Part shown: positions 27,633 through 36,915 of the stretch, piece by piece
Layout of the letters: every line of letters starts with the position of its first letter
Position numbering within the stretch: the stretch's first letter is position 1
Assembly (NCBI RefSeq): GCF_000626715.1
Contig: NZ_AQRA01000013.1
Coordinates: 46,824 to 110,823, forward strand
Source of the DNA: Aquimarina atlantica
Lineage (GTDB): Bacteria; Bacteroidota; Bacteroidia; Flavobacteriales; Flavobacteriaceae
Direction of reading: 5' to 3'
Length of the DNA stretch: 64,000 nucleotides
Position numbers and translations under genes: made by a program
Notes under the pieces: generated by a model
Seen by the model: the letters and a program-made list of their open reading frames with translations, nothing else
Databases searched by the model: none
What the model was told of the DNA's origin: nothing

Positions 27633-29234
27633 ATGAGTAATAAATTAGATCATAGCATGTCTCTTGCAAATCCTAATACCAAGGGGGTTTCAATACAGCA
27701 AAAAATAGCTTTAGCCATAGGCTTGGTTGGGCTCTTTATTTTAGTCCTTGCCATTTTTAATACTAATTTCCCAAATCAAGGAGTGTTTTTAGTCCTCTCT
27801 CTGGTACTAATTACAGCAGGTACCCTATTATTTGCAAACGACTTATACTTAAAAAAACTAGAAGGAATCAAAAATGATGGAGTCTGGTTTAAGTCTATCT
27901 CTTCGAGAGGTGTTTTAGGGTGGCTCACCGGGGTAGGACTAACTGCTTTTTATATTGTGTTATATTTTAAAGCAGAACTACTGGGATTAGGTACTAATGG
28001 TGAAGCCAATACGGGATTAGTGGCTTTATTCGATCCTTTAAGTAGAATTTTAAGTGGTAACCCTGCCAGCCAATGGTTTGTATACGGAACTCTTTATACT
28101 GTAGCCATCATTGCTTTTGGGTATAAGTTTATTCTAAAATACAGGCACAATCGCTACCAGCAAATACGAACCGTTTCTGTAATGTTTTTTCAACTTGGAT
28201 TCGCATTCCTGATTCCAGAATTTATGGCAAGACTAAATACTAGTCCAGATTATAATCTTCCTTATTATGACCTAAAAAGTGTATGGCCTCTTAATTATTA
28301 TTTGTTTGATGGATGGTCTATTGATGGCCTCTTATCATCACAAAATCTTGGGCTGGGAATGCTAATTTTTGGAGTGGTATCTATCTTTGTAATAACTCCT
28401 ATTTTAACCTACAAATTTGGAAAAAGATGGTATTGCTCATGGGTTTGCGGCTGTGGTGGATTAGCAGAGACTGCAGGAGATTCATTTAGACAATTATCCA
28501 GTAAAAAAATGAGCGCATGGAGAATAGAGCGTTGGTTAATACATACTGTTTTAGTTTTTTCTGTAGTGATGACCATAGCAATGATATATACATATTTGGG
28601 AAGTGATCCGAATAAATATTGGTTAACCCGAGGTACTTTTCTTGCAGGGGCGGCTATTTTTCTAACTCTTGTTTTTGCAATAGTGATGATTTTTAAAAGA
28701 AAAGAACTAGGTAAAGATGCCAGATATGGTGCAATTGGATACTTTGTAATTATAATTTCATTTCTGGTAATGCACTATACAGGTACTACAAATGAAGTGT
28801 TTTTTATTAAATCAGGAAGTCTTAGATCGGCCTATGGTTTATACATTGGTTCTATATTTTCTGGTGTTATCGGTACTGGCTTCTATCCTATTTTGGGTAA
28901 CCGTGCATGGTGTAGATTTGGTTGCCCTATGGCAGCAATCCTTGGATTTCAACAACGTTTATTTTCTAGATTTAGAATTACCACTAATGGAGGGCAATGT
29001 ATCTCTTGTGGTAATTGTTCTACTTATTGCGAAATGGGAATCGATGTACGTTCCTATGCTCAAAAAGGTGAAAACATAGTACGATCCAGCTGTGTTGGCT
29101 GTGGGGTTTGCTCTGCAGTTTGCCCACGTGGAGTACTAAAGCTTGAAAATGATGCACTAGACGGCCGTATCAATTCTAATGAGATTTTATTAGGTAATGA
29201 TGTAGACTTAATGGATTTTGTAAATAAAAAATAA
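27633..29234 (+). CDS. membrane polyferredoxin (4Fe-4S binding protein, NapH/CcoG-like)
   Basis: A 533-residue protein with about ten hydrophobic segments. WYCSWVCGCGGLAETAGD (near 265-282) and AWCRFGCPMAAILG (near 427-440) are the membrane-associated Cys motifs of the NapH/CcoG type. Two classical ferredoxin motifs follow near the C terminus: CISCGNCSTYCEMGI (about 455) and CVGCGVCSAVCPRG (about 486), for two 4Fe-4S clusters. It probably relays electrons between the quinone pool and the adjacent flavoprotein. The terminal acceptor is not in view. Confidence 0.87.
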   Translation: MSNKLDHSMSLANPNTKGVSIQQKIALAIGLVGLFILVLAIFNTNFPNQGVFLVLSLVLITAGTLLFANDLYLKKLEGIKNDGVWFKSISSRGVLGWLTGVGLTAFYIVLYFKAELLGLGTNGEANTGLVALFDPLSRILSGNPASQWFVYGTLYTVAIIAFGYKFILKYRHNRYQQIRTVSVMFFQLGFAFLIPEFMARLNTSPDYNLPYYDLKSVWPLNYYLFDGWSIDGLLSSQNLGLGMLIFGVVSIFVITPILTYKFGKRWYCSWVCGCGGLAETAGDSFRQLSSKKMSAWRIERWLIHTVLVFSVVMTIAMIYTYLGSDPNKYWLTRGTFLAGAAIFLTLVFAIVMIFKRKELGKDARYGAIGYFVIIISFLVMHYTGTTNEVFFIKSGSLRSAYGLYIGSIFSGVIGTGFYPILGNRAWCRFGCPMAAILGFQQRLFSRFRITTNGGQCISCGNCSTYCEMGIDVRSYAQKGENIVRSSCVGCGVCSAVCPRGVLKLENDALDGRINSNEILLGNDVDLMDFVNKK

Positions 29235-29249
29235 CGTATTCTATTATCA

Positions 29250-29286
29250 TTTTGAGCGATCCTAACTATTTAGGTATCGCTCAAAA
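29250..29286. terminator. hairpin between convergent genes (probable two-way terminator)
   Basis: TTTTGAGCGATCCTAA (29250-29265) pairs with 29270-29286, with a single-base bulge and a 4-base loop. It lies between the convergent polyferredoxin and histidine kinase genes. T-runs come only from the stem ends, so strength is uncertain. Confidence 0.65.
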
Positions 29287-29329
29287 TGGTATTAAACAGT
29301 ATGGTTTTATCTTTCTTAAGATTTTTCTT

Positions 29330-30607
29330 TTAGTTTAAATAAAAAAACATATGTATTGCTGTACCTTTATTAGGGCTGCTTTCTATTTCTAGAACTCCAT
29401 TCTGTTTTTCAACCAGTTTTTTTACAATACTCAATCCAAAACCTGTTCCTGCTTCATTATTGGTTCCTGGCATAGATATATTTTGTTCTTCTAAAAAGAG
29501 TTTCTCTATGTATTCTCTTGTCATTCCAATACCATTATCTATGACAGAAACTTTTACCCTGGTATCCGATTGCTGGCATAAAACCTCTATTTTAGATTCT
29601 ATATTTGAAAACTTAATTGCATTAGATATTAGATTCCTTAACACTGTCTCCATCATAATAGTATTAAGCATAAGGTTTAAATTCTTTGGGATTTTGTTTA
29701 TTAAATCAATTTTCTTTGATTTTCTTTCTTGATCTGAAAATTTAAATACGTTTTCAACTATAACAAACAGAGATTGTTGTTCTAACAATATTTTGGATTC
29801 ATCTTCATAAATACTCCAGCTTAATAAATCTTCTAATAATTGATATCCTTTATCTGCCGATTCTTTTATCAATTTTTCTATTTCTAATCTCTCTTCTTCA
29901 CTATCTACTTCCTGTATCATTTCTGCCAATGATTTAAGTTGATGAAAAGGTGTTCTTAAATCATGTCCTATTATTCTTAAAAGTTGGTTTTTGGATTGAT
30001 TTATTTCTTTTAAATTTTTATTCTTAATTAAAAGAAGATGATTGATGTTTTTTACTTTTCTCCTTAAATCTATATAGTTTTTTTGATAGAAATATACCAT
30101 CAATCCAGAAGAAGATACTAGAAAAACCAAGAAGATAAAGTTTTCTTTAGAGTAATCTTTTCCTACCGTAAAGTAGCATAAGAAAGCTAAGACTATATTT
30201 ATTCCTATTAAAATTATGATATGTTTAAAATGCACTAATATGCCAATTGTAAAGATCAGTAAAACAATAACTAATTCTACTTTAAGAAATAGTACTTCAA
30301 AATTATGATTAGGTATATAATACTCGATCCAGAAAGTAGCTATAATTGCTAACATGATGGAGTATGTTGTAAAAATTAAAACAAAAAGTCTATTTACAAT
30401 ATTGTTTTTAAATAATAAAAAGCAAATAACAATCCCAAAAATGAGAATAACGTTCCTAAAAAAATATATACTGTACTCTTCAATACTAAACTCTATAAGC
30501 CCATGAAAAGCAATACCGACTACAATAAGAAAAACAGGTGCTAATACTGCATCAAACGGAAAATAAGAAGATTTTCTTTCTATTTCTTTATCCATATATA
30601 TAATCAT
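29330..30607 (-). CDS. sensor histidine kinase (orphan)
   Basis: A 425-residue kinase. The first about 190 residues hold six to seven hydrophobic segments, then a short coiled linker, then the H-box IGHDLRTPFHQLKSL (His near residue 216), the N-box ETVLRNLISNAIKFSN, VIDNGIGMT (G1) and TGFGLSIVKKLVEKQNG (G2). It senses an unknown signal in or at the membrane. No response regulator gene is adjacent. The ATG at 30607 is used; a second one at 30595 is equally possible. Confidence 0.92.
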   Translation of the reverse strand: MIIYMDKEIERKSSYFPFDAVLAPVFLIVVGIAFHGLIEFSIEEYSIYFFRNVILIFGIVICFLLFKNNIVNRLFVLIFTTYSIMLAIIATFWIEYYIPNHNFEVLFLKVELVIVLLIFTIGILVHFKHIIILIGINIVLAFLCYFTVGKDYSKENFIFLVFLVSSSGLMVYFYQKNYIDLRRKVKNINHLLLIKNKNLKEINQSKNQLLRIIGHDLRTPFHQLKSLAEMIQEVDSEEERLEIEKLIKESADKGYQLLEDLLSWSIYEDESKILLEQQSLFVIVENVFKFSDQERKSKKIDLINKIPKNLNLMLNTIMMETVLRNLISNAIKFSNIESKIEVLCQQSDTRVKVSVIDNGIGMTREYIEKLFLEEQNISMPGTNNEAGTGFGLSIVKKLVEKQNGVLEIESSPNKGTAIHMFFYLN

Positions 30608-30821
30608 TTGATTATAAACAGCCTTTTTTTAAGATAGAGATGATTACGAAAAGATTTTTGCACTATAGTTAAATATACTAAAAAAAATCATAATACCCAC
30701 TACCATAAACACTTAACACGGACATCTTTTAGCTAAAAAATGCTTTAATTCTTATCCTCCCAAAAAAAAATGTTGGGATTAGCAATTATTTTCGTCTAAG
30801 TATAAAATTAAAGAGTGCAAA

Positions 30822-31055
30822 GTGATATTTAAACTTTTCATATCTATATTAATATTTCCGGTTTTGACACAGCATATGGTTTCTACAAAAGAATATCATT
30901 ATGAGTACTATCCTAATGGTGTACTTAAAGCTGAAGGATGGAAATCAGGAGAGTACAAAGTAGATTTTTGGCATTTTTATCATCCCAACGGAAAAGTATC
31001 AAAAGAAGGACATTTCAGAAATAATAAAAAAAATGTGTATTGGTATAATTCTTGA
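30822..31055 (+). CDS. truncated YwqK-type (MORN-like repeat) protein, copy 1
   Basis: A 77-codon gene with GTG start, signal-like N terminus (FKLFISILIFPVLT), then KEYHYEYYPNGVLKAEGWKS and two MORN-like repeats, ending abruptly at YWYNS. From residue 24 it matches the full gene at 32858-33340 almost exactly. The nucleotide sequence from about 30890 to 31048 differs from the copy at only a handful of positions, while the signal peptide and upstream DNA have diverged. It is a shortened duplicate, possibly non-functional. Confidence 0.6.
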   Translation: MIFKLFISILIFPVLTQHMVSTKEYHYEYYPNGVLKAEGWKSGEYKVDFWHFYHPNGKVSKEGHFRNNKKNVYWYNS

Positions 31056-31092
31056 GGATTCCTCTCACTAATTTAAACATGTATTATACCCT

Positions 31093-32550
31093 ATGAAAAA
31101 CTCTCTGTTCTTACTTCTTTTTTTATGTTTTATTCCTTGCGTTTCGCAAACCTTAAAAATAGACGAATTAACATCAGATGATTACCTGTCTGATTTGTCT
31201 GTACTAAATCAACTTATAAAAAAGCAACATCCAAATCCTTATAAAATAATCTCTGAAAAAGAGCAATTAAAGGAAAAAAAACAGGCTCTAACTCTCTTAA
31301 AAAAAACGCCTTCATATCCTAATTTCCTAAAATGTATTAATAGAATTGGTGATGGGCATTTGGCATATGGTCCTCCTGATGAATTTACCTACGACATGAT
31401 CGAAAACTCATCTTTTTTTCCTTTTCCTGTATTTGTTAAAGACCATAGAATATTTACCAATATAAAAAGCAAAATACTTCCTTATGGCACAGAAATAACT
31501 AGGATTCAAAATATTACTACACAAGAATTAGTAGACAGAATGAATAAACATATTCATGGAGATAATTATAGTGTGACCAAAACAGCGTCAGAACTTACCT
31601 CTTCGTTCCCTTTATACTTCTCTAATCTTATTGAGAGAAACCCAAAAACATTTAAAATTGAATATTTAGATATAAAGACCAAAGACGTAAAAACGATAAC
31701 CTTATCCTCTATCGATTATTACGAACTATACAGAATAGACAAACTATCTATTCTACCTATTAATAAATTAGAAAAAGAGAGTACCATACACCCTCATTAT
31801 TATAAAGAGAAAAAAATTGGTGTGCTCACTGTAAATTCTTTCGATCTTACAGAAACTTATGCATATGAAGAGTTTAGCAAGTTTTTTAAGCGAGTTAATA
31901 AAGAAAAGTACAATAACATTGCTATTGATCTAAGAAATAATGAAGGAGGTAATCCCAATATAGCTGCTTTGTTATTTTCATTTATTACGGATTCTAGTTT
32001 TAAAAATGTATTTAATTATAGAGCTTCTAGTATTAAAATTGAAAAAGAAAACTTGCTTAATGATTATGGCAATCCTGCCGGGGAAGATGAAGTACGAGGT
32101 TTTGAAAACTTCTTGTATCAAAGATTTAACGAAACAAAAGACAGCCTCTATATTGGTAATGATCGACTAAAAGAAGGAGTTTTAGAAAATTTCCCAGCAG
32201 ATAAAGACAATTTTAAAGGTAATGTATACCTAATTGTTGGTGGACAAACTTTTTCTGCTGCTGTTTATTTTGCTAAACTATTTAAAGATCACAATAGAGG
32301 AAAAACTATCGGAGAAGAAACCGGAGGTAATGAAAATTCAACCTTTGCAGGGTATTTTTTAACTTATAAACTCCCAAAAACAAAGTTACAGGTAAGAATT
32401 CCTATAACAGAATTATTTTTTGACAAGAACACAACATCAAAACATGGAATTATACCTGACAACAAAATTCCTATACAAAAATATTTAGAGTATTCTCTTT
32501 TAGAAAAAGATCCCGAAATACAATTTTTATTTGATACGTATTTGCATTAA
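31093..32550 (+). CDS. S41 family peptidase, exported
   Basis: A 485-residue protein with a signal peptide (SLFLLLFLCFIPCVSQ). The C-terminal tail-specific protease domain has IAIDLRNNEGGNPNIAALLF and the nucleophile segment VGGQTFSAAVYFAKLF with the catalytic Ser near residue 386, then GEETGGNENSTFAG. The N-terminal half lacks a recognisable PDZ domain. The substrate is unknown. The gene sits exactly between the truncated and full YwqK-like genes. Confidence 0.87.
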   Translation: MKNSLFLLLFLCFIPCVSQTLKIDELTSDDYLSDLSVLNQLIKKQHPNPYKIISEKEQLKEKKQALTLLKKTPSYPNFLKCINRIGDGHLAYGPPDEFTYDMIENSSFFPFPVFVKDHRIFTNIKSKILPYGTEITRIQNITTQELVDRMNKHIHGDNYSVTKTASELTSSFPLYFSNLIERNPKTFKIEYLDIKTKDVKTITLSSIDYYELYRIDKLSILPINKLEKESTIHPHYYKEKKIGVLTVNSFDLTETYAYEEFSKFFKRVNKEKYNNIAIDLRNNEGGNPNIAALLFSFITDSSFKNVFNYRASSIKIEKENLLNDYGNPAGEDEVRGFENFLYQRFNETKDSLYIGNDRLKEGVLENFPADKDNFKGNVYLIVGGQTFSAAVYFAKLFKDHNRGKTIGEETGGNENSTFAGYFLTYKLPKTKLQVRIPITELFFDKNTTSKHGIIPDNKIPIQKYLEYSLLEKDPEIQFLFDTYLH

Positions 32551-32857
32551 AACAAGTAGTATTTATCACATCATAGAGTTAGAATAAAAGTCTGATTCTA
32601 TGGTGTGGCCCCAAAACAACACCTCGAAATCATCAGTTTATATAGATTCAACACTATACAAAGTCTACATGACAACTAATATGCATAGGTTCTCATCATT
32701 GTAAATCTATGAAACCGTAACAAAGCATTTCAAATATTAAGATAATAATGATTATATCCAGAGTCTAACTCTGATGCAGTCTTTTTATCAAATAATTTTA
32801 AAAAAATGTTAGTATGGGCATTTACTTTCGTCTAAGAGTTCATATACAATTGTAACC
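32551..32857. other. 307-base intergenic region before the full YwqK-type gene
   Basis: It contains an imperfect hairpin after the S41 stop (CACATCATAGA at 32568-32578 with TCTATGGTGTG ending near 32607), probably a terminator although no clear T-run follows. Near the right end TTTCGTCTAAG matches the sequence upstream of the truncated YwqK copy at about 30791-30800, so the duplication includes part of the upstream region. Confidence 0.6.
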
Positions 32858-33340
32858 ATGATTCAAAAGCTTTGTATCCTTTTAGTTATGTTTTCCTTCT
32901 CTGGAAATCAAATCATAGCTCAAAAAGAATATCATTATGAGTATTATCCTAATGGTGTACTTAAAGCTGAAGGATGGAAATCAGGAGAGTACAAAGTAGA
33001 TTTTTGGCATTTTTATTATCCTAACGGAAAAGTATCAAAAGAAGGACATTTCAGAAATAATAAAAAAAATGGGTATTGGTATTTTTACTCAGAAAACAGT
33101 AAATTATTGAAAGAAGGGCATTTTGTAAACGATAAAGCAGAGAAATGGTGGATTATTTACGATATTGCAGCCCAAATAACTCGAAAATATCAATATAAAA
33201 ATAATAAAAAAGAAGGGTATTGTCTATTGTATAAAAACAATAAACTTTTTAAAGCCGAACGCTATATCAATGATAAAAAAACCGGTGAATGGACTGATAT
33301 TTTTAGTTTTAAAAGAGACAATCCTAACGCTTCCTTATAA
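32858..33340 (+). CDS. YwqK-type (MORN-like repeat) protein, exported, full copy
   Basis: A 160-residue exported protein (signal IQKLCILLVMFSFSGNQIIAQ). It has about five MORN-like repeats of the form Y.NGKxxKEGHF..NKKxGYWY. This repeat is found in YwqK-type proteins, sometimes labelled toxin-antitoxin components; the sequence shows no toxin partner, so that label is doubtful. The mature start KEYHYEYYPNGVLKAEGWKS is shared with the truncated copy. Its stop abuts the start of the downstream GT2 gene. Confidence 0.8.
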   Translation: MIQKLCILLVMFSFSGNQIIAQKEYHYEYYPNGVLKAEGWKSGEYKVDFWHFYYPNGKVSKEGHFRNNKKNGYWYFYSENSKLLKEGHFVNDKAEKWWIIYDIAAQITRKYQYKNNKKEGYCLLYKNNKLFKAERYINDKKTGEWTDIFSFKRDNPNASL

Positions 33341-34033
33341 ATGCCTCCCATTATAAACGTAATCATACCTGCTTTTAACGAAGAAGATTCCATAGCACAT
33401 GTAATCAAAGAAATACCTGATATCGTTTCTGAAATTATTGTGGTAAGTAATGGTTCTACAGATCAAACCGAAAATGTTGCCAAAAAAGCGGGAGCAACAG
33501 TACTACAAGAAAAGCAAAAAGGATATGGTTATGCATGTTTGAAAGGGATGGAGTACATAGCATCAAAAGACACCAAACCAGATATCATTGTATTTTTAGA
33601 TGGTGATTATAGTGATTACCCCGCAGAACTTACCCAAATAGTTGCACCAATTATAGAGCAAAATGTTGATTTAGTTATCGGATCTAGAGTCAAGCATCTA
33701 CGTGAATCTGGATCTATGACATTTCCTCAAATTTTCGGAAACTGGCTTGCCACAGGGTTAATGAAACTTTTTTTTGGTGCAAAATTCACAGATCTCGGGC
33801 CTTTTAGAGCCATTAAGTATGACAAACTATTAGCCCTTGAGATGGTTGATAAAACTTATGGTTGGACAGTAGAAATGCAATTAAAAGTGTTAAAAAAACG
33901 TTATAATTATACCGAAGTCCCAGTGCATTACAAAAAGAGAATTGGCGTCTCAAAAGTTTCAGGAACCATAAAAGGTGCTATATTTGCAGGCGTTAAGATT
34001 TTAAGTTGGATTTTTAAATATAGCTTTACGTAA
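33341..34033 (+). CDS. family 2 glycosyltransferase, dolichyl-phosphate mannose synthase-like
   Basis: A 230-residue GT2 enzyme: INVIIPAFNEEDSIAHVIKE, IIVVSNGSTDQT, IIVFLDGDYSDYPAEL (metal motif DGD), then VIGSRVKHLRESGSMTFPQ and TDLGPFRAIKYDKL. No strong membrane anchor is present. It likely transfers a sugar to a lipid carrier or diglyceride. The start ATG immediately follows the YwqK stop, and its stop overlaps the next start as TAATG. Confidence 0.87.
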   Translation: MPPIINVIIPAFNEEDSIAHVIKEIPDIVSEIIVVSNGSTDQTENVAKKAGATVLQEKQKGYGYACLKGMEYIASKDTKPDIIVFLDGDYSDYPAELTQIVAPIIEQNVDLVIGSRVKHLRESGSMTFPQIFGNWLATGLMKLFFGAKFTDLGPFRAIKYDKLLALEMVDKTYGWTVEMQLKVLKKRYNYTEVPVHYKKRIGVSKVSGTIKGAIFAGVKILSWIFKYSFT

Positions 34034-35505
34034 TGGATATTGCTATCATCATAACCTACACATTAGCCTTACTAATCATATTTATGTATAGTTTGGCACA
34101 GCTCAATTTGCTTTTCAACTATCTAAAATCTCGAAAACAAGCTGATACTTCGCCAACTTTTGATTTTTCTAAAAAAGAAGAAATTCCGCATGTAACGGTT
34201 CAGCTACCAGTATTTAACGAGTTATATGTAATGGATCGTTTACTGGATAATATTGCCGAACTTGATTATCCAAAAGATAAACTCGAGATTCAGGTGCTGG
34301 ATGATTCTACAGATGAGTCTGTTATTACTACAGCAAAACATATAGAAAAGCTGCAACAAACAGGTCTAGATATAAAACACATTTGTCGTGAAGATCGAAC
34401 CGGATTTAAAGCCGGAGCGCTAAAAGAAGGGCTTAAGATTGCCAAAGGTGAGTTTATAGCTATTTTTGACGCAGATTTTTTACCTGGTAAGAATTGGTTA
34501 TTGCAAACCATCCCATATTTTAAAGATCAAAATATAGGTGTGGTACAAACCCGATGGGGACATATTAATAGAGATTATTCGATGCTTACCAAAATTCAGG
34601 CATTTGCTTTGGATTTTCATTTTACTATGGAGCAGGTAGGTCGTAATTATAAAGATCACTTCATTAATTTTAATGGTACAGCTGGTGTTTGGAGAAAAAC
34701 CTGTATTGAAGATGCCGGAAACTGGCAGGGAGATACATTAACCGAAGATCTTGATCTAAGTTATAGAGCACAATTAAAAAAATGGAAGTTTAAATACCTC
34801 GAAGAAGTAGAAACTCCTGCAGAACTACCAGTAGTTATTAGTGCAGCCAGATCACAACAGTTTAGATGGAATAAAGGTGCTGCAGAGAACTTTCAGAAAC
34901 TATACTGGAAAATGCTTAGAGATAAAACCGTTCCTTTTAAAACTAAGTTTCATAGCTTTTTTCACTTACTAAATAGTAGTATGTTCTTATTAGTGCTATT
35001 GGTTGCTGTGTTAAGCGTCCCAGTAATGTATATTAAGAATAGTAATCCATTATTTAGCTGGTATTTTAATGTAATTGCATTTTTTGCTTTAAGTACAGTT
35101 ATATTTTTCTTTTGCTATTGGTTTACTTTTAAAAAGATTCATGGTAAAGGATTCTGGAATTTTATGGAATATATAAAAATGTTCTTCACCTTTTTCTCTA
35201 TTGCGATGGGCTTCTCTGTTCATAATTCTATGGCGGTTCTCGAAGGGCATTTTGGAAAAAAGAGTGAATTTATACGTACTCCAAAATTTAATATCAATAC
35301 GCTAAAAGATTCCTGGAAAGGAAATAAGTATGTAAGCAAGAATATCTCTGGAAACACTATTATAGAAGCATTACTCATGGGATATTTTGGTTTTGCCTTA
35401 TATAGCGCTTTTAAGCTCCAGGATTTTGGGCTATTCTTGTTTCATATTATGTTATTTCTCGGATTTGGATTTGTATTCTTTAAATCTGTAACATCTAAAT
35501 TTTAA
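34033..35505 (+). CDS. cellulose synthase-like processive glycosyltransferase
   Basis: A 490-residue membrane enzyme. One N-terminal helix precedes a GT2 domain with PVFNELYVMDRLL, VLDDSTDES, IFDADFLPGKNW, LTEDLDLSYRA and QFRWNKGAAEN (the QxxRW motif), followed by four or five C-terminal membrane helices. The order DDS, DAD, TED, QxxRW is the processive synthase pattern. It may add hexoses to a lipid or polymer. It is coupled by TAATG overlaps at both ends, the strongest operon evidence in the window. Confidence 0.9.
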   Translation: MDIAIIITYTLALLIIFMYSLAQLNLLFNYLKSRKQADTSPTFDFSKKEEIPHVTVQLPVFNELYVMDRLLDNIAELDYPKDKLEIQVLDDSTDESVITTAKHIEKLQQTGLDIKHICREDRTGFKAGALKEGLKIAKGEFIAIFDADFLPGKNWLLQTIPYFKDQNIGVVQTRWGHINRDYSMLTKIQAFALDFHFTMEQVGRNYKDHFINFNGTAGVWRKTCIEDAGNWQGDTLTEDLDLSYRAQLKKWKFKYLEEVETPAELPVVISAARSQQFRWNKGAAENFQKLYWKMLRDKTVPFKTKFHSFFHLLNSSMFLLVLLVAVLSVPVMYIKNSNPLFSWYFNVIAFFALSTVIFFFCYWFTFKKIHGKGFWNFMEYIKMFFTFFSIAMGFSVHNSMAVLEGHFGKKSEFIRTPKFNINTLKDSWKGNKYVSKNISGNTIIEALLMGYFGFALYSAFKLQDFGLFLFHIMLFLGFGFVFFKSVTSKF

Positions 35506-36902
35506 TGTTTCAGCAATGGAAATATAACCGATTTTCCATTCTACTTATTGTTGCTGGGTTACTTTTTTACTGGAGTTTTTCTTATCAGTTAGAGCGCACA
35601 GATTTTACTAAAATGATCAGTCTTTGGGCTGCCTTATTTTTTGTTTCTTATAAAATCATTCAACTCAATCCTGGTAATTGGAAACTACTGGCCATTACAG
35701 CATTATTATTTCGGATGGTATTTTTGTTTGCTATACCCAATTTATCGCAGGATTTTTATCGATTTATATGGGATGGGCGTATGCTCCTCGAAGGTTTTAA
35801 TCCTTACTTATCCCTTCCCGAGGCATGGATAGCACAAGGGGATGCTCCAATTGCACAAGCGCAAGAGTTGTACACCGGTATGGGTACGCTTAACGGAAGC
35901 CATTATACTAATTATCCTCCCGTAAGTCAGTTTTGCTATTTTATTGCAGCTTTATTTGCCAGTAAAAGTATTTTAGGGTCAGCAATGGTATTTAGGATAC
36001 TTATCATTTTAGCAGATATCGGTACATTTTTCTTCGGAAGAAAATTATTACAATTATTTAATCTTCCCGAAAAAAGAATCTTCTGGTATATTCTTAATCC
36101 TTTTATCATTATAGAACTTACCGGTAACCTTCACTTTGAAGCAGTTATGGTATTTTTTATCATATGGTCATTATATCTTTTGCACAAAGGTTATTGGTAC
36201 TGGGCCGCAGTTGTACTGGCACTTTCTGTTTCAGTGAAACTAATCCCTCTATTATTTTTGCCTTTATTTTTTCAGAAATTTATTCTTAATAAACAAAAGA
36301 GTTTCAATACATCTGGTCTTATTACAGGATTACCAAAACTAATGGGTTTTTATAGTATTGTTATAGGCACATGCTTTCTAACTTTTGCTCCTTTCTTATC
36401 AGGAGAATTTTTAGCCAATTTTAGCAAAACAATTACCCTTTGGTTTCAGACTTTCGAATTTAATGCAAGTATTTATTTTATTATTCGCTGGATTGGATAT
36501 CAAGTAGTAGGATGGAATATTATTGAAACTACCGGTAAAATTTTACCCCTGGTGGTCATAGTGGTTCTTTTAGGCTTAACTTTCTTTAAAAATAACCGAA
36601 GTACTCCACAGCTAATTACAGGTATGCTTTTAGGTATTTGCGTCTACTATTTCTTATCAACTACAGTACATCCCTGGTATATCGCCGTACCATTATCACT
36701 TTGTATATTTACAAATTACAGATTTCCTATCGTTTGGTCATTTGTAGTTATTCTTAGCTACACTGCGTATCTTCATCCTGATTTTAAAGAAAACCTATGG
36801 ATGGTAGGGCTAGAGTATCTTATTGTTTTTACTATCTTTAGTAAAGAGATTATAAAGGCCTACCAAAACAGAATTCATAATACATTAGAAAACAACTTAT
36901 AA
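35505..36902 (+). CDS. GT-C type integral membrane mannosyltransferase-like protein
   Basis: A 465-residue polytopic protein with about 11-13 hydrophobic segments. The lumenal loop NLSQDFYRFIWDGRMLLEGFNPY, with its acidic residue near the first helices, is the GT-C hallmark; TNYPPVSQFCYFIAALFAS and LNPFIIIELTGNLHFEAVMVF are further blocks of bacterial mannosyltransferase-like proteins. It probably uses a lipid-linked sugar made by one of the two upstream enzymes. Sugar identity is not visible. Confidence 0.83.
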   Translation: MFQQWKYNRFSILLIVAGLLFYWSFSYQLERTDFTKMISLWAALFFVSYKIIQLNPGNWKLLAITALLFRMVFLFAIPNLSQDFYRFIWDGRMLLEGFNPYLSLPEAWIAQGDAPIAQAQELYTGMGTLNGSHYTNYPPVSQFCYFIAALFASKSILGSAMVFRILIILADIGTFFFGRKLLQLFNLPEKRIFWYILNPFIIIELTGNLHFEAVMVFFIIWSLYLLHKGYWYWAAVVLALSVSVKLIPLLFLPLFFQKFILNKQKSFNTSGLITGLPKLMGFYSIVIGTCFLTFAPFLSGEFLANFSKTITLWFQTFEFNASIYFIIRWIGYQVVGWNIIETTGKILPLVVIVVLLGLTFFKNNRSTPQLITGMLLGICVYYFLSTTVHPWYIAVPLSLCIFTNYRFPIVWSFVVILSYTAYLHPDFKENLWMVGLEYLIVFTIFSKEIIKAYQNRIHNTLENNL

Positions 36903-36915
36903 AAGCATATCAATT

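Noticed and set aside
28792..29079. Plus-strand 95-codon frame inside the polyferredoxin gene
   Set aside because: It overlaps the Cys-motif coding region in another frame and has no family resemblance.
32858..33340. Toxin-antitoxin system based on the YwqK-type protein
   Set aside because: The protein is exported and no toxin-like partner gene is adjacent; the antitoxin label for this repeat family is not supported here.
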